64,000 nt of DNA from Nymphaea colorata (GCF_008831285.2 NW_022204508.1:124001-188000); one strand, 5' to 3'. Shown: positions 1 through 13,182, numbered from the stretch's first letter. Translations and numbers: made by a program. The notes: generated by a model from the letters alone, not told the origin.

Positions 1-388
1 TATATATATATATATATATAAGCCACAGCAACAACCGAGGTACTTAATGAACTGTACCTTTTTACCACTGTGCGAAAAATGTTGGATTTCTTCTTTTAAA
101 CCCTCAACTGCAGCTTTAGGTGTATGAAATCAAGAAAGCCAACATGAAAGCAAATTGCTAGAAAAACTAGCAAGAAAACCTAGCCTGGCCATGTAATTGG
201 CCTGAACCAACCTTGCCTGGCTAGTGCCACTTGATCTTAATTTGTTGCTATTGTTAGAGAGACCTTTCACACTTAGTACTGAGCTCATGGTTCTGTCAAA
301 CAGAGTCTGTTGAAAAAAAACTGCTGAACTAGATTTGTATGAGTGCCAGACATCCTGATCCTAAGCCCAATCATGGGGACATCATGTT
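1..388. repeat. Outer part of left inverted-repeat arm
   Basis: After a (TA)10 run at 1-20, this stretch matches the reverse complement of about 50497-50935 with frequent small differences (by eye about 75-80 percent identical). Shared anchors include AGCCACAG, GGTACTTAATGAACTG and GACATCCTGATC. The TA run is also present at the matching end of the right copy, so the homology probably continues left of the window. No coding potential was seen. The right-hand counterpart lies upstream of a CNL fragment, so this may be old CNL flanking sequence. Confidence 0.75.
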
Positions 389-944
389 AAACGAGTACTA
401 ACTAAACGAGTTAACAGAAACAGTACATGTTTAGCATAAGCAAGCTAAATAAGTTGGGTTTGAGCTCGATGTCGTATCGTCAAGTTGAGCTCGAGCTTGA
501 GTTTTTGAGTCAGTCAATATTCGTTTTGATTTAAATTTATGTTCAATTTTAAACAAATGTCTATCCGATATCCATGTATTTTGGAAGTCGATTCTTAAAA
601 TATCATCTACTGTGGTTTGAAATGATTAGTTGTTTATTTAGAAGCTGGATTTGTATATAGAATGCTATTTAAAAAGTCAAATTCATATAAAATTCAGATT
701 ATGAATATAAAAGTTAGATTGAAATGTTGTCACATTTGAATTCGTTTTGAAATACATGGACCATGTCCAATAAATCAGACATTTATTGTTTCCAATTTCA
801 TCCCATTCTTAATAAAACATGGGAGCCTACTGCTGGTCAGTTTGCATCGGTAACTGGACATTATAAAATGATACATATGGTCCAAATCCAATTTATTGGC
901 ATCCTAAGGCTTGGACCATCAAAAAGAAAACAATTTGACATTTA
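389..944. other. Intergenic segment unique to the left arm
   Basis: AT-rich sequence with a GAGCTCGAGCTTGAG-type motif near 480-505. The right arm has the CNL N-terminal fragment and its leader at this position, so the two arms differ here. The 60-codon frame at 763-945 has no recognisable features and is not called a gene. Confidence 0.5.
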
Positions 945-1864
945 AAAAAACGTCAGTTAAAAATGTCTAGACCACCATTAATACTTTTATTGATGGATGT
1001 CAGGATCCATGAGTGTAGATTGTGCTACTAAATATTTCAATGATGGGGTCCACTAGACCGTTAGTAGATGTCAAATTATACTAATGGCTGTTGCTGTTAG
1101 TGTATTGCATGGGGTAGCGACGCTTGCTTACATCAGTCAGTCATTTGTGCACTTACACTGAAAATCGTGGCCATCTTGTATTGCTGAGGATTTACTGACA
1201 TGCCCGCAGCCATCCCTACAGTATACCATATATAGTAATGACTGGCTACCGTCAGTGCACTTTTTACTAACGGAAATACCCACCAGAAAAAATTAATATT
1301 TAATATTGTCAATTGCTTCCTGTCAGTAATAGCTATTTTATGGACGCTAGATTGCACTTTTACTGATGTGAGATACCTGTCAGTAAAAGGTTGTAATATG
1401 TTTTATATTATACTATATCATGTACAACCTGAAAAATGGGAATACAAAAAAACCTTGCACGATATCAATAACAGAACAAAATGCAATCAATGTATTATAC
1501 AGAACATATTATTGATTAACAGACAAATGAATGGATATTATCCTTAATAACAAGTACATATGTATGAATAAGTCTAACAAATTTTTGATACATGTAGCCC
1601 ATCTTAGATATTCCAATGGTATTGGTAATAATATTCAAAACATGAAACAAAGTCCAATAATCTAGACTTCAAATTTCATCTATACTTATCAATGGCATAA
1701 ATCAGGCGGCAAAGTTGCATAGAACAAGTAAAATATGTTACGAGAAATGGTATGCATGATTTTAATATAAAATATATTTGAAACTTAACCGAATGATCCC
1801 ACAAGTGAAGCTATAATTTGATTTACACTATCTACGAGCATATCTACCTTTGTACATTTAGTGT

Positions 1865-2056
1865 CTACCTTGGGGACCTCAACACAAGTTGTCTCGAGCT
1901 CAGACACTTTAATTTAACTTCATCATATGGTGCACATTTTTCCTCAAGTACAACTAGTTTCTCTTGTATAGTATTGACTTGTTTTCTTAATGCTGCATTT
2001 TGTGCTTCGAGTTGATTCTTGCTTCTGCTTCCAGTAGGAAATTGTGAAGGTTTCAC
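1865..2056 (-). pseudogene. Possible transposase C-terminal coiled-coil fragment
   Basis: This is a 63-codon minus-strand frame rich in heptad-like Leu, Gln and Glu, with segments LEAQNAALRKQVNTIQEK and LVVLEEK, so it could form a short coiled coil. Plant_transposase (Ptta/En/Spm) proteins often end in such a Gln/Glu-rich coiled coil, and it sits in a CACTA-like remnant, which is why I suggest that origin. There is no catalytic domain. The right copy of the arm has lost this segment in a deletion of roughly 440 bp. It could equally be a chance frame. Confidence 0.25.
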
Positions 2057-2184
2057 ACTTAGTATTCAATGGTGGTCTACCGTGGCTGATTAAAGGTAGG
2101 TTCAATGGTTGTTAGTGGCAAGCAACACAGATGTGGGGGAAGCTGTGGATGACAAACAGAGGAAAATCGAATGGGGATTGCAAC

Positions 2185-2339
2185 CAGGCGTGGAACCAAA
2201 AATTTTTTCATGAAGGGGGTTGAAGTAAAGTTTCTAAATTTTGACTTTTCCAAAATTTTTATATAGGACAAGCGAAATTTTCTAAAATTTACATTTTTTT
2301 TTTTTTTTTGCTGTGGGCTCTCCCTTGGATTCGCCCCTG
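2185..2339. mobile_element. hAT-type MITE, copy 1
   Basis: A 155 bp element that begins CAGGCGTGG, ends TTCGCCCCTG and is flanked by an exact 8 bp target duplication ATTGCAAC (2177-2184 and 2340-2347). The 8 bp duplication and CAGG...CCTG ends are hAT hallmarks. Its AT-rich interior resembles copy 3 at 63727-63901. The right arm keeps only the last bases (GCCCCTG) followed by ATTGCAAC, so the MITE was in place before the arms separated and was then partly deleted on the right. Confidence 0.8.
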
Positions 2340-2904
2340 ATTGCAACAGAAAAATAAGGATAAGTGTTCATTGATGGAAGACGAAAAACCATCAGTCATA
2401 AAGGAAGATATATCATGAGAAACTGTGAGCAAGCTTTTAAACATACGCTGACAGAAGAAACAACGTCACCTAGATAAATACTGATGGCATTTATACGCCG
2501 TTCGTAAAAGTTGTATATTTATTGATGTGCTCAAGATAACTCAGTAAACAATGGGTTGTCTACACGTTTAAGGGAAGACCCACCATTAGTGACAGCGGAA
2601 TCGAACATTAGTGATTCAATAAGCCGTGATGGTTCTCATTGGATGTTAGTGATACTCATTTCAATACTGATGGTTCCCATAATAGTTGGTAAATATCTAG
2701 TCTTTACAGATGCCTATGGACATGTCATCAATCAACATGATGCTCTTCAATGTCACCGTCGTTAACTCGTCAACCGAATTTTTACTGATGGTTTCCTTCT
2801 AGCCATCAGTATTTTTTTTTTTTTGGTGGGAGTGGATCCCTGATGCATTCCACAAGATTCAAATATCTTCTCCATATTTGAATTTGGGCGCACAGGGCCT
2901 CTTA

Positions 2905-5243
2905 GAGGTTGTTTGATTGCTGTCTACTGGGACAGAACGGACAGGACGTCCTGTCCATTACACTACTGTCCTGTCCTCATGAATAATGGTGTTTCTTGTC
3001 CACCGTTTGATGATTTTAGAACAGAACACAATGTTCATCTTGTCCACCGTTTGTTTCGCATACGTCTGTTCTATCTGTTTTGTCCGTCCTGTCTGACATT
3101 TGTTTTAAGAGAAATTTTCTCGTGAAGCACTTTGGGTTTAAGAGGGATGTCAATGGTTCCGATGCAATATGATATTATATTCAAACCTGAATTCAGGTAA
3201 ACAAATTTGATAATATATCTCCAATTACGACCAAATAATCACTACACTCCACAAATTTTATAATCATTATAAAAAATGAAATTTCGTCTATGATATGTGA
3301 TTGGGACAAATAGATACAAGAGTAGGCCACATTACAATTTCCTTCTTTTTTTTTCTTGCTCTTATGTTCTTCAATAAAGCACCGCAGAAAAGGCTCCGCC
3401 TTCATGACGACAAATGGTAAGCAACCAAGGCTGTCTGTTTCCTCTCTCGCTCTTTCTCTTGTTATTGGGCATTGTGTATAGGCGATAGGTTACGCATTCT
3501 TCTCTAGCAGCTAAGATCACAGACTCATGTAGTACTGTAGAGATTCGTCAAACTCAGATGAACTGCGTAACTCCGACAATTGTGTGCATTAAACTTGTAG
3601 TATATGATGTCTCAGTCATGTGGCAATGTTGTCAAAGCTTATTGGTTTTTAAATGTTTCTGCCGCCATGTCTAAATTTCAATGTTACTGTAACTTCGGAG
3701 CACATAAAACACAGTTGTACATATGGAATGCGAGTCAGGTTGGGCCCAAGATAGACCAGACTGGTTTCAGATTTTGATGAGAGAGAGAGAGAGAGAGAGA
3801 GTTCTTCAAATGGCCTAGAGGCTAGAGATAATACAGATGATCCATGTTCCTATCTCACCTGATATTGATAACGTGGAGGTTTCCATATGGGCTTCAAATT
3901 TTGACAGTCCACATTTGTCATAACTTTCAAGGCTCCTAACACATAAGATTCTTTTTTTCTGTTTTTGTGTTTGGAGATCCTAGTGTCGGTTCCCAAGTTC
4001 TGCAGGTGAAGAAGCTACACGAACAGTTGTGAAGCCATTCACATTGCTCCTGTGGGCCGCATGTTATAACCATATTCACAAATTCTTTATGACTTTTCCA
4101 TTCTCTCTAAACTAAATTCATGTGCACATTTAGATTGATCGATCTTAATGAAGAGAAAATACCTGAAAATCAGTTTCAGAATAACATGATTAACATAAGA
4201 TCCCATTCATTTGTTTGTGCCCATGCCATACTTACAAACTCAAGGCTACTCTGACCTCAAAGTGACTTCAAGAGCAAATGCCATTCATTCATTTGTTTGG
4301 CATTTCTCTCTCAAACATTTTGCCAAACGTTTGGCATGCAAGATTGTTCTAGGCATAGAACATAAAATTGGGTAATACTGTGTCAAGCCTGTCGATATCT
4401 CGTCCATGAAAGGAGTTTTGGTTGGTCCAACTATCATATCACCTGCATTCAAATTTGGGGTAGCATCAGTGTCAAACAATATGACTAGCATTTCGAGTTT
4501 AAATGCATTACTTCCAAAATGGAAAGGGGAAAAGCTCAGGAGCATACCTGTAGACTGTAGTTACTCTCTTCTTCCGTCCACTTGTAGTTACTGCCCCTTG
4601 GCCAGGCACGGGACCATGTTATTTGGCAGACCATTTACAATTTTTTCATTTCCATAATATCAATAAGATATCAGTCTGATGGATTGCACGTGTGTGGGAA
4701 TCTTCAAGAACATAAAAAAAGATGGAAGGGCACACACCGCGACGGTGAGGAGGATCTGCCGGTGAAGATGCAATAGATTTTCAGGATGAGAAAGAGAAAG
4801 GGCGAGGGGGCGGAGACAGAGGAGAAGGATAGAAAGAGAAAGGGCTAGGGCAGCAACCGGGTGGAGACGAAGAGAAGAGGCAGCTCGGGGCGGAGACAGA
4901 GAAGAAGGGGCACAGACGGGGGCAGAGATGGAGGAGAAGGGGAAGCTCGGGAGGAGACGGACAGAAGAGAATGAGCAGGTCGGGCGGAGACGAAGGAGAA
5001 GGAGAGAGGGAAAGAAAGAGAAAGGGCGAGGCAAGAGGAGCTCGGGGTCGGGGAGAGTCTGCGTTCCTCGATGTGCTGTTCCGTGGTAAACGACGGAACG
5101 CGCAGGAATGTCTCTCCTATTTATACCCTTTGTTCTCTGTCTGTTCTGTCTTTACTATTCTCAGTCCGACGTTTGTGTCAATTTTGTCAAAACAGAACGT
5201 GTCTGTTCTGTTCCGCCGTGTTCCAACACAATCAAACGACCTC
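2905..5243. mobile_element. PIF/Harbinger-type non-autonomous element
   Basis: A 2339 bp insertion bounded by 15 bp inverted termini GAGGTTGTTTGATTG and CAATCAAACGACCTC (one mismatch), with TTA duplicated at 2902-2904 and 5244-5246. The inverted arm at about 47890-47900 has a single TTA at the same place and no insert, so it is an empty site. TTA duplication with a GTTTGATTG-type terminus is typical of PIF/Harbinger. No transposase or Myb-like protein is recognisable inside. Subterminal CTGTTCTGT / GGACAGAACGG motifs occur at both ends, with a purine-rich degenerate block at 4790-5060 and (GA)n at 3780-3801. Frames within it (for example around 4660-5034) look like low-complexity artefacts. 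Confidence 0.85.
3780..3801. repeat. (GA)n microsatellite
   Basis: About eleven uninterrupted GA units inside the Harbinger-type insertion. Confidence 0.95.
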
Positions 5244-6752
5244 TTAATGTACAATAGGTTATCGGTCCAACTTATCTTAATATTTGCTCAATATAAAATG
5301 GTATGTGTAATGTTCATCAGTAGCCGTGTCTCCATTTACATCACACCCTTTCTTTGGATTTAAGCAAGGAGCTTAAAGTATAGTAATCACTCCAAAAGAG
5401 AAAGATTTAAAGAGAGAGACATTAACAAGAGAGATTAATAAAAGAGAGACGAAAACTAGAAAAAAAAAGAGAGGGAAAATGAGAGATTAGTTAAAGAAGA
5501 GGGAGAACACAAAAAACAAAGAAAGAAGTAAAAAGAGTGAGAGAGGGAAGTTCAAAAAAGGAAAAGATAGAGATTGAAAGAAAGAGCAAATGAAGAGGAA
5601 AGTAAAAATTGGAGAGGTTAAAGAGAGAGCAACCTAAAAGAAAGAGTGGGAGAGAGAAAGATATTTAAAAGAGAGAGAATTTAAAAAAAAAAAGAGTTCC
5701 AAAAAAAGAGATAGTTGAAAAGACAGATTTTTAAGAAAATAAAGAAAGAGAGAATTAAAAAGACAAACTTGCATTGTTCATATTTCCAAAGCTTTAAGAA
5801 AAATCCTTCTCTCTCCGAATCCATCTCTATGGATTCATTGGCTTGACATGAAATCAAAAAGTCAAAAAAAATAGAAAATATCAACATACCTTGATAAAGT
5901 CAAAGAATAAATCACTTCTTTGCTTCCACTATCAAATAAGGTCAACAAATGAGGACTCCAATGAGTTGAAGAAAGTAGACAAGAGCCTTTCATGAGCTCC
6001 TCGATTATAAAAATTGAAGAAGAAGAAATACGCAAGATTGAAAATGAGGAAGCACTGAAGAGAGATATTAAAGTGAAAAGAGGATAAGAAGAAAGTTTGG
6101 AGTAGGAGAGGGAAGACTTCAAGGGGTTGTCAGGCATATTAGAAGGTAGAAATGAAAAAGTATTTACAAAGAGAGAGGGCTCGAAGGGGTTGATGATGTA
6201 TTAGAAGGTAGAAACGAATGATTATTTATACATGAAAAAGACCCAATGACATTTTAGTATTTTTTTTAAGTATAATTAGTTATTAATTAGTTATTATTGG
6301 CTTCAAATTACATAATTTCCTAATAAGGTTAAAATTGTTCAAAAAATTGAGCGAGAGTTTGACTGTGCCAAGGTCAAGCTATTCCCAAGCACCCAGCAAG
6401 CTAGGCCTAGCTGAGCGGCAGACAACAGACCTAAAAATGTGCTTCAGGCCAGCCACATGGCTTGTTTTGTCCGGCTGTAAGCCTAGCATGGCCAGCTGCA
6501 GGCGTAGCTTGGCTAGCTGCAGACAGGCCTAGACTGGCCTGGCCAGAATCAGGCCGGCCACTGACATATCCTAACGAGGCAAGACCTGTTGAGCCGCCGG
6601 GGCCATACCTGGTTAAGCCAGGCTTGCGTTCTGGCCACCGGTACAGCCTGGTGCGACCTAGCCTACCCATACCAAGCTAGGCTTGGCCAGGTCCTGTGCA
6701 TATCCTGTCGTTCTAGGTACGGCCTGACAGTGCCTTGCTGCACCAAATACGT
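5244..6752. repeat. Inner part of left inverted-repeat arm
   Basis: This matches the reverse complement of about 46229-47895 closely. It contains a purine-only-like tract at about 5385-5760 (GAGAGA/AAAGAG) and, at about 6360-6750, a GC-rich block of degenerate CCTGGCC/GGCCAGCC/CTAGGCCTAG units. Homology between the arms stops near CACCAAATAC at 6745-6752. The short frames inside the GC-rich block are mutually overlapping and not credible genes. Confidence 0.8.
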
Positions 6753-7559
6753 CTTGCTATGCAGAAGTGGGCTCCACAACAGGGACAGGGCAGTTTGTTT
6801 TTTTTTTTTTTTGAGAAAATGAGGGTACATTTGAAAAAATGAAGGATATTTAGTGAAAATCAATGGCATTTTGGAAATTTAAAGTTATCTTAAAAAAATC
6901 AAGGGTATTCTGATGATTTTGAACAAGAAATCAATGACATTTTGGAAAATGGCCGTAATGCTTCGATTCTTGAGCCTAGAAAGGATTTGCAACTTAAATT
7001 TGGATCCAAAACCAGACCCAAATATTTGGGTTTGTCAAATTTATAATTTTGGAGTTGGAAATGGATACAAATAATAAATTTGAAACTCAAATGTGGATCT
7101 AGGTTTGGAAATTGACCTACGTCTCAGTTTTGGATCTGGATCTAGATCAAAAGCTTAAAATGCATCTAGAGTCATACATTTGGATTTGGATATGAAATTC
7201 AGATTCAGATCTGAATATTAGATTTATATATGGACTGAGATGAGAACATGGAATGAGATCTAAATTTCGAATTTGTCCAAGGGTTTGGATTCAGACAACT
7301 ATTTGGGTCAAGATTTTGGATTCTTGGATCTAGACTGGATCTAAATATGATCCAAAGGCTCAAATTTGGATAAAATGGCTACGGAAGAAGAGTTGGGGTC
7401 TTTTTATACAAATCAATTGTGGGCTCGTCCCAGCCAACAGCTCACATAATAATGTTAGATGTGGATGGATATTTAGATTAATAGGGAGGAACTCTGATGG
7501 CTCAATTGCTTAGTACAAGTCTCCCCACTTTGCAGAAGGTATAATCCACAAGAAGGGAC
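6753..7559. repeat. Degenerate GGATCTGGAT-type simple-repeat region
   Basis: After a T-run near 6799-6815, the stretch about 6990-7380 is built of loosely repeated units such as TTTGGATCTGG, GGATCTAGATC and TTTGGATTTGG. Similar material recurs near 21390-21650, 22600-22700 and 60950-61470. No gene was seen. Confidence 0.5.
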
Positions 7560-8000
7560 TTACTAATATGAAACTTATAGTCCTACTGTTAACCAAACTA
7601 CAAAACCATTGATCTCAACCATGCCTATCTCGAAGGGTAGATCTTTACATGAATTAGGTGTCAATACTTTCTCACAACAGATACTAAAGTAAAAGGTAGT
7701 TCATGATGCAACCAACATGGTTTTAAGATTAATGGGTTCCAATCATGTTTATCGCCTCAATAAAGCATTGTCCAAGTCAAAAAAAGGCTAACAAGGCATG
7801 TCCTTGCTCATCACACTTGGGGTTCATGAGTCACAATTAGATATGTCCATAAAATCCTCATTGATGATTTGTGTAGATGACATCATAGTCGCTAGAAGTA
7901 ACATGGTTGAGGTAGAAAAAAATCATAGTGACTAAAAGTAACAAACTAATTGTGGCAAGTTCCCTGCAAAATATATAAGATGACAACTTATTGCCAATCA
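7560..8000 (+). pseudogene. Ty1/copia reverse transcriptase relic
   Basis: Translation pieces read VYRLNKAL near 7750 and then MICVDDIIVARSNMVEVEK near 7865-7920. They resemble the copia RT stretch that ends in the YVDD catalytic motif (here CVDD) followed by a GSN segment. The two pieces are in different frames with junk between them, and there are many stops. This is an old fragment with no visible LTRs. Identification rests on motif recognition only. Confidence 0.5.
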
Positions 8001-9390
8001 AATACTATATATGTATGTATGTATATATATGTGTGTGTATAGTGAATGGGCTCTTATAGGTAGCATAGCTGGTCAGGCTGGCAGTATAGCAAAGGGCCGA
8101 TTGTCAACTCAATTCTCATGAGTGCTATTCACTTCAACTACAAATGGTGGGTGTGTGATGCTTAGTTGATGGGTGTCTTGCTTTGAACTTAAGTCACAAA
8201 GAAGCCCCAAACTGTGGGGCAGGAGGAAAGAGGGAGGGGCTTCCAGCTGCACCCCCCACAACACAAAAGCAAAACAACAAATCTTAAACATTTAAAACTA
8301 GCAAATTAATAACACAATTATCATTTTTTTCAAATTGTTGTGTCCTCCCTACCCAGGTACCCAAACCTATGCTTGAACCCATGCCAGCACTAGTGCGACT
8401 TGGGCTTGGGGAAATGTTGGGAACACGTTTGAAAGGGATGTGAACTGTTTGTAATATGATAAAGCAAGAATGCTCGGATGTAGATCCAAATGAGGAAGGA
8501 GATTCTGTCAATGATTCGATCGAATACAGGAGCCAAGAAAATTGTCATGAAAATCTGTTGTATTGAAATAATTCCATATCTGATCCTATAAATCAAGATA
8601 TTGATAATTTGTATGAAAGCCTTCTCACTTATAAAATGGCCAAATCAGATTCATGTAAGAAGTAAACTGTTCATAAGTGCTTTATATACAAAGGGAGGGT
8701 TTCTTGCCCTTGCTGGTCTGCTGTCAATCAACCCTTTAGTTCAAACAACTTTAGAAAAAAAAAGTGGATTTTAACATCAAATGAGCTACCGTGGTTGCAA
8801 AACCAAAAAAGGTCTGAGTTAACATCTTTAACTTCTCTGCTATATATCAATAACCAAAAGTTTCTACTAGAAATTCCTTGAGCATATGATATTCATGTGC
8901 TCGGATACTTCGGGAAAGATAAATCAAACTACAAATTCTCTCTCAAACTACTAATGTGGTTGAGAGTTGTGTTCTTGAACCTACTAATGTGGTGATATCT
9001 TAGGCCCTCTTTCTCTCTCTAACTCTTTTTCCCTCTTGATGACAAAATTTTTGTAATAATATTTCTCTCTCTCTCTAAGAATAGGAGCAAACTTTTGTAA
9101 TATTTGCTCTCTCTAGGTGTTGATCAGATAATAAAAAGGCTGTTTCGATAATCAAAAGCCCATGATGGAGGAGTCAGTGGAGGCGTGGGGGAGGTAGATG
9201 AAGGAAATACCAACCTCACTCTTCTCAGTCTTGGACCATTCTGTCCCGTCCTCCCTTTCTCTTTTCTCTGTCTCAGAAAGGACTAGTTGTTGGGACTTGG
9301 GACCGACGCAAGGCAAGAAGTCAGAGAAGATAGAGAGAGAGAGAGGAAGGGAGAGGGGAGTGACGATCAAGTGAGGGGAGGCATCAGGGG
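8001..9390. other. Intergenic region
   Basis: An AT-rich stretch with a short TATG/TG repeat at about 8008-8042 and CT-rich runs near 9010-9110. No gene, RNA or clear transposon terminus was recognised. The last 250 bases may be old 5' flank of the ARM-repeat pseudogene that follows. Confidence 0.4.
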
Positions 9391-10170
<780 letters not shown>

Positions 10171-12079
10171 TCCCAATGATAAGGATCATGGGTATTGCAC
10201 CTATATTGGCCTTGGTGAAGTCGAATTATTTTGGGACAAGCAAAATAGGAGCTTTTTTTTATTTTAATATATAAATAGAGACAGAGAGAGAGGGCGAGAG
10301 AGAGGGATAAAAGGGTGAGAAATCTAGAAGGAGGGGAGAAAAGGTGGGTGGGGGAGGAGACAGGAACCAGTCCAGTTGACCTCCTAATGGCACCCCTAAT
10401 CTCAAAATAAACATTGTTCCTCAATACCATTAGGATAGAACCCTCCAAGAATCAAACTAAAGACATGGCTGTAACACGCTGCCTAACCAAACCATTGTCC
10501 TACCCTTCATTTGTTTAAAAGGGGTGGAGAGAGAGAGAAAGAGAGGGGGGTTTAAAAAAGAAAAAAGATAAAAGATAAAAGAGAGGTAAAATAAAGAGAG
10601 AGAAAGAACTGAAGGAGAGATAGAGAAGAGAAATTTTAGAGAGAGAGAGATCTAAAAAGAGAGAGAAATCAGAGAGAGAAAGAGAAATAGAAAGATTAAA
10701 AGAGAGATTTTGAGTTTTTAAATTCTCTTTTCTTGGATGGAAACTAGGATTAACGAGTTTGGAAAATAATTAAATATTATAACAACTTCATTACATTTGT
10801 CATAGGTCAGAAAGAAACTTAAGCTCATAAATAAATAGTCTAAGCAAAGTCTCCAAAGCCTTTAATTTCAAGAGTTTGAAATGCTTTTGAAACTATCAAA
10901 AAAATCTTTGTATGCATGCGTAAATAATAAAGAAAGCATCCTATCTAACTTGGCAATTACGAGAAGACGCCCCTCCCATCATCAGTAGTGGTCTAAAACT
11001 AATAGTAAGGTATGTATTAATGTTAAACCTGACCAGATAAAAGGTACCGATCTTGAATCTGACTTCCTTCCTTGATAATGAATGACATGTAAGCTTTTGT
11101 TGGCCACACTGCAATAAAAGTCTTACAATAAAATAGAAGGTTTATGGATTTTTGATGAACGACAAAGCTATGTGATAGCTTCAATAGGATTTTTGGCGGA
11201 GCTTTCTTGATGTGGTTCAGTACCAAAGACTCTAAACAATTTGTTAATGAGAAAAAGAAAAGAAATAAATTGCAGTAACACATGAATGTTAAGGATTGGA
11301 TTCAAATAAAATCTCAGGTTACCATATCAAATTTATTGGATATTCATAATTCCAATTTGAATTTGGATTTAAATACGAAGGAAGAAAAATCCATGCCATA
11401 CCACATTCAAACTTGATTTAAATTCAAAATTCAAATTTTATTTTAGATTTACATCCACACATGAATCCAACTTTTAAATACAAGAGCCAGAACCACATTA
11501 CGATATGTTAATAATGTACAGATATTCAAAACGTATAAATTGGGTATATGATAATTCGTTTGAAATTGAATTCAAAAGGAAACCTGAATCGGAATATGAT
11601 GGGATATTTTGTTAAAACAGAACCCAAATTCGAATCCAATCAAAAGTCATTTCTTAAAGATTATGTTATGATTTGAAGAGAAACAAATAAACTAATATGA
11701 GATGTTGCACCAATCGAGATCGATGAATTCTCCTGAACAAATACTGCACCCACTAACATGAAGCTAAGCAGAGATATATAGTGGGAATTATCAGGCCAAC
11801 CTCCAAATAAGTGAATCATCCAACTACCACCTTTGACATTTGATAATGAAAAAATAAATGCAAAAGATCAAAACTGAAGTGACTGAACTTGGAAATGGTA
11901 AAGAAACAAAAAATTTGTTGACAAGTTTTTGAATGCTCCAGCTTCTGACACATGCAGTGCATTGGGAAATCACCTCCCCTACCTCAAAAAAAAAAAGAAA
12001 AAACGAAGCAAAAAGAGAAAGTTGGGTTGGGGGGAGGAGGAAGAGGAGTCATTGCCACCATTGAGGGAGTCGAGCATAG
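10171..12079. other. Intergenic, purine-rich and AT-rich
   Basis: A GA-rich tract runs from about 10275 to 10700 (GAGAGAGA, AAAGAGAG). From 10720 to 12079 the sequence is AT-rich, with a degenerate TTCAAATTTGAATTTGGATT-like stretch at about 11290-11660. No gene was recognised. Confidence 0.5.
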
Positions 12080-12850
12080 GCATGGGTCTGCATGATCAGG
12101 CCCAGCCTGGCCTGGTAACTTTGCGGGCCGGTATCGGACATTCCATGCAGCCTGCCGCGGGCCCGGTAAGCCCAACAATTTTTTTATTTTAAATTTTTAA
12201 ATACATTTTGAAGTCTGTTTCCTATGTAAAGGTTTCAAACTTTCAAAAATTGAAAGTTTGCTTAAGTCTTCATTTTCTTCCTTCGCATTCGGCATTCACC
12301 AGGCTGCATCGCCATCACCACACCTCCCGGCTCGCGCGGCCGTGCCTACCATGCCATCACCAATTCGTTGCCGCTTGTTCCAAATCCAAACCATTTGTCA
12401 CCGCCTTACTACTGCTCGGCTTGAGGACTCATCGATTCCATTGTCACCAGTCTCCTCTCTCTCTCTCTCTCTTGTGGATGGTTGTTCTCCATTGGAATGA
12501 ATCTGACATGAATGATTGTTCTCCGTTGGCTGAATCAGGTGACATTCATAAGATGGGGAAGGCAGGACGGTGGTTGAAGACCATGTTGGGTTTGGCCGGT
12601 CCAATCGGAGCGTGAAGCAGTGGAGGAAAGGTGCAGGAGGAAGTGGCAGTCTGGCAGAAGCGATGCCACGGAGGCTGCAAAAATGGACCAGGCCTCATGC
12701 AATCTTATCATGGCCTGGTACCGGGTCCAGCCTGACCTGTTAATAGTTGGGCCGAGTAGCGGGCTGGCCGGGTCCAAGCCCGGGTAGCTAACAGCATAAA
12801 ATTGTCGGGGTGGGCTGGCATAGCCAGATGCCCAGGCCTAGTCCAGCATG
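12080..12850. repeat. GC-rich degenerate GGCCTGG/GGGCCGG region
   Basis: Blocks at about 12080-12175 and 12680-12845 consist of units such as CCAGCCTGGCCTGG, GCGGGCCGG and CCGGGTCCA. A CT-rich, frame-open but unrecognised segment lies between them. Related GC-rich units occur at 6360-6750, 46230-46560 and 61600-61720. I infer a repeat family rather than genes. Confidence 0.4.
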
Positions 12851-13142
12851 CATCTAGTGTTCCTCTTTTTATTTAAAAAACAAGAATGTGGGCCTCTAGG
12901 TGGATGGCTGTGTCTTTGTGCAATATATATATATATATGAACTAATAATAGATGACAAAAGTGCCTTATCACTTTTTTATCAATGTTGTTCTCCCAACCA
13001 CCGTCATGAAAATGATCAATTTCTATTCTGCTGGAGGCCGTAAAACCAGTTTTCTCCGCAATCTAAACTTATAGACATGATTTTAAATTTGGTAAGAAAC
13101 AAACACACACACATGCACACAGACATGCACACACACACACAA

Positions 13143-13182
<40 letters not shown>

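Larger units (their letters stand above)
945..2834. mobile_element. CACTA-like (En/Spm) remnant, left copy
   Basis: The stretch is filled with short repeats in both orientations of the type TACTGATGG / CCATCAGTA and CTGTCAGTAA (for example near 1370, 2480, 2670 and 2790). This is the subterminal-repeat style of plant CACTA elements. A clear CACTA...TAGTG terminus is not visible, so the ends are approximate and the family call is inferred. The same sequence recurs inverted at about 47960-49403 with about 95 percent similarity by eye. A hAT MITE lies inside at 2185-2339. Confidence 0.55.

Noticed and set aside
4660-5363. Overlapping frames on both strands, Ser/Leu-rich or Arg/Glu/Gly-rich
   Set aside because: They are composition artefacts of the purine-rich block inside the Harbinger-type element.
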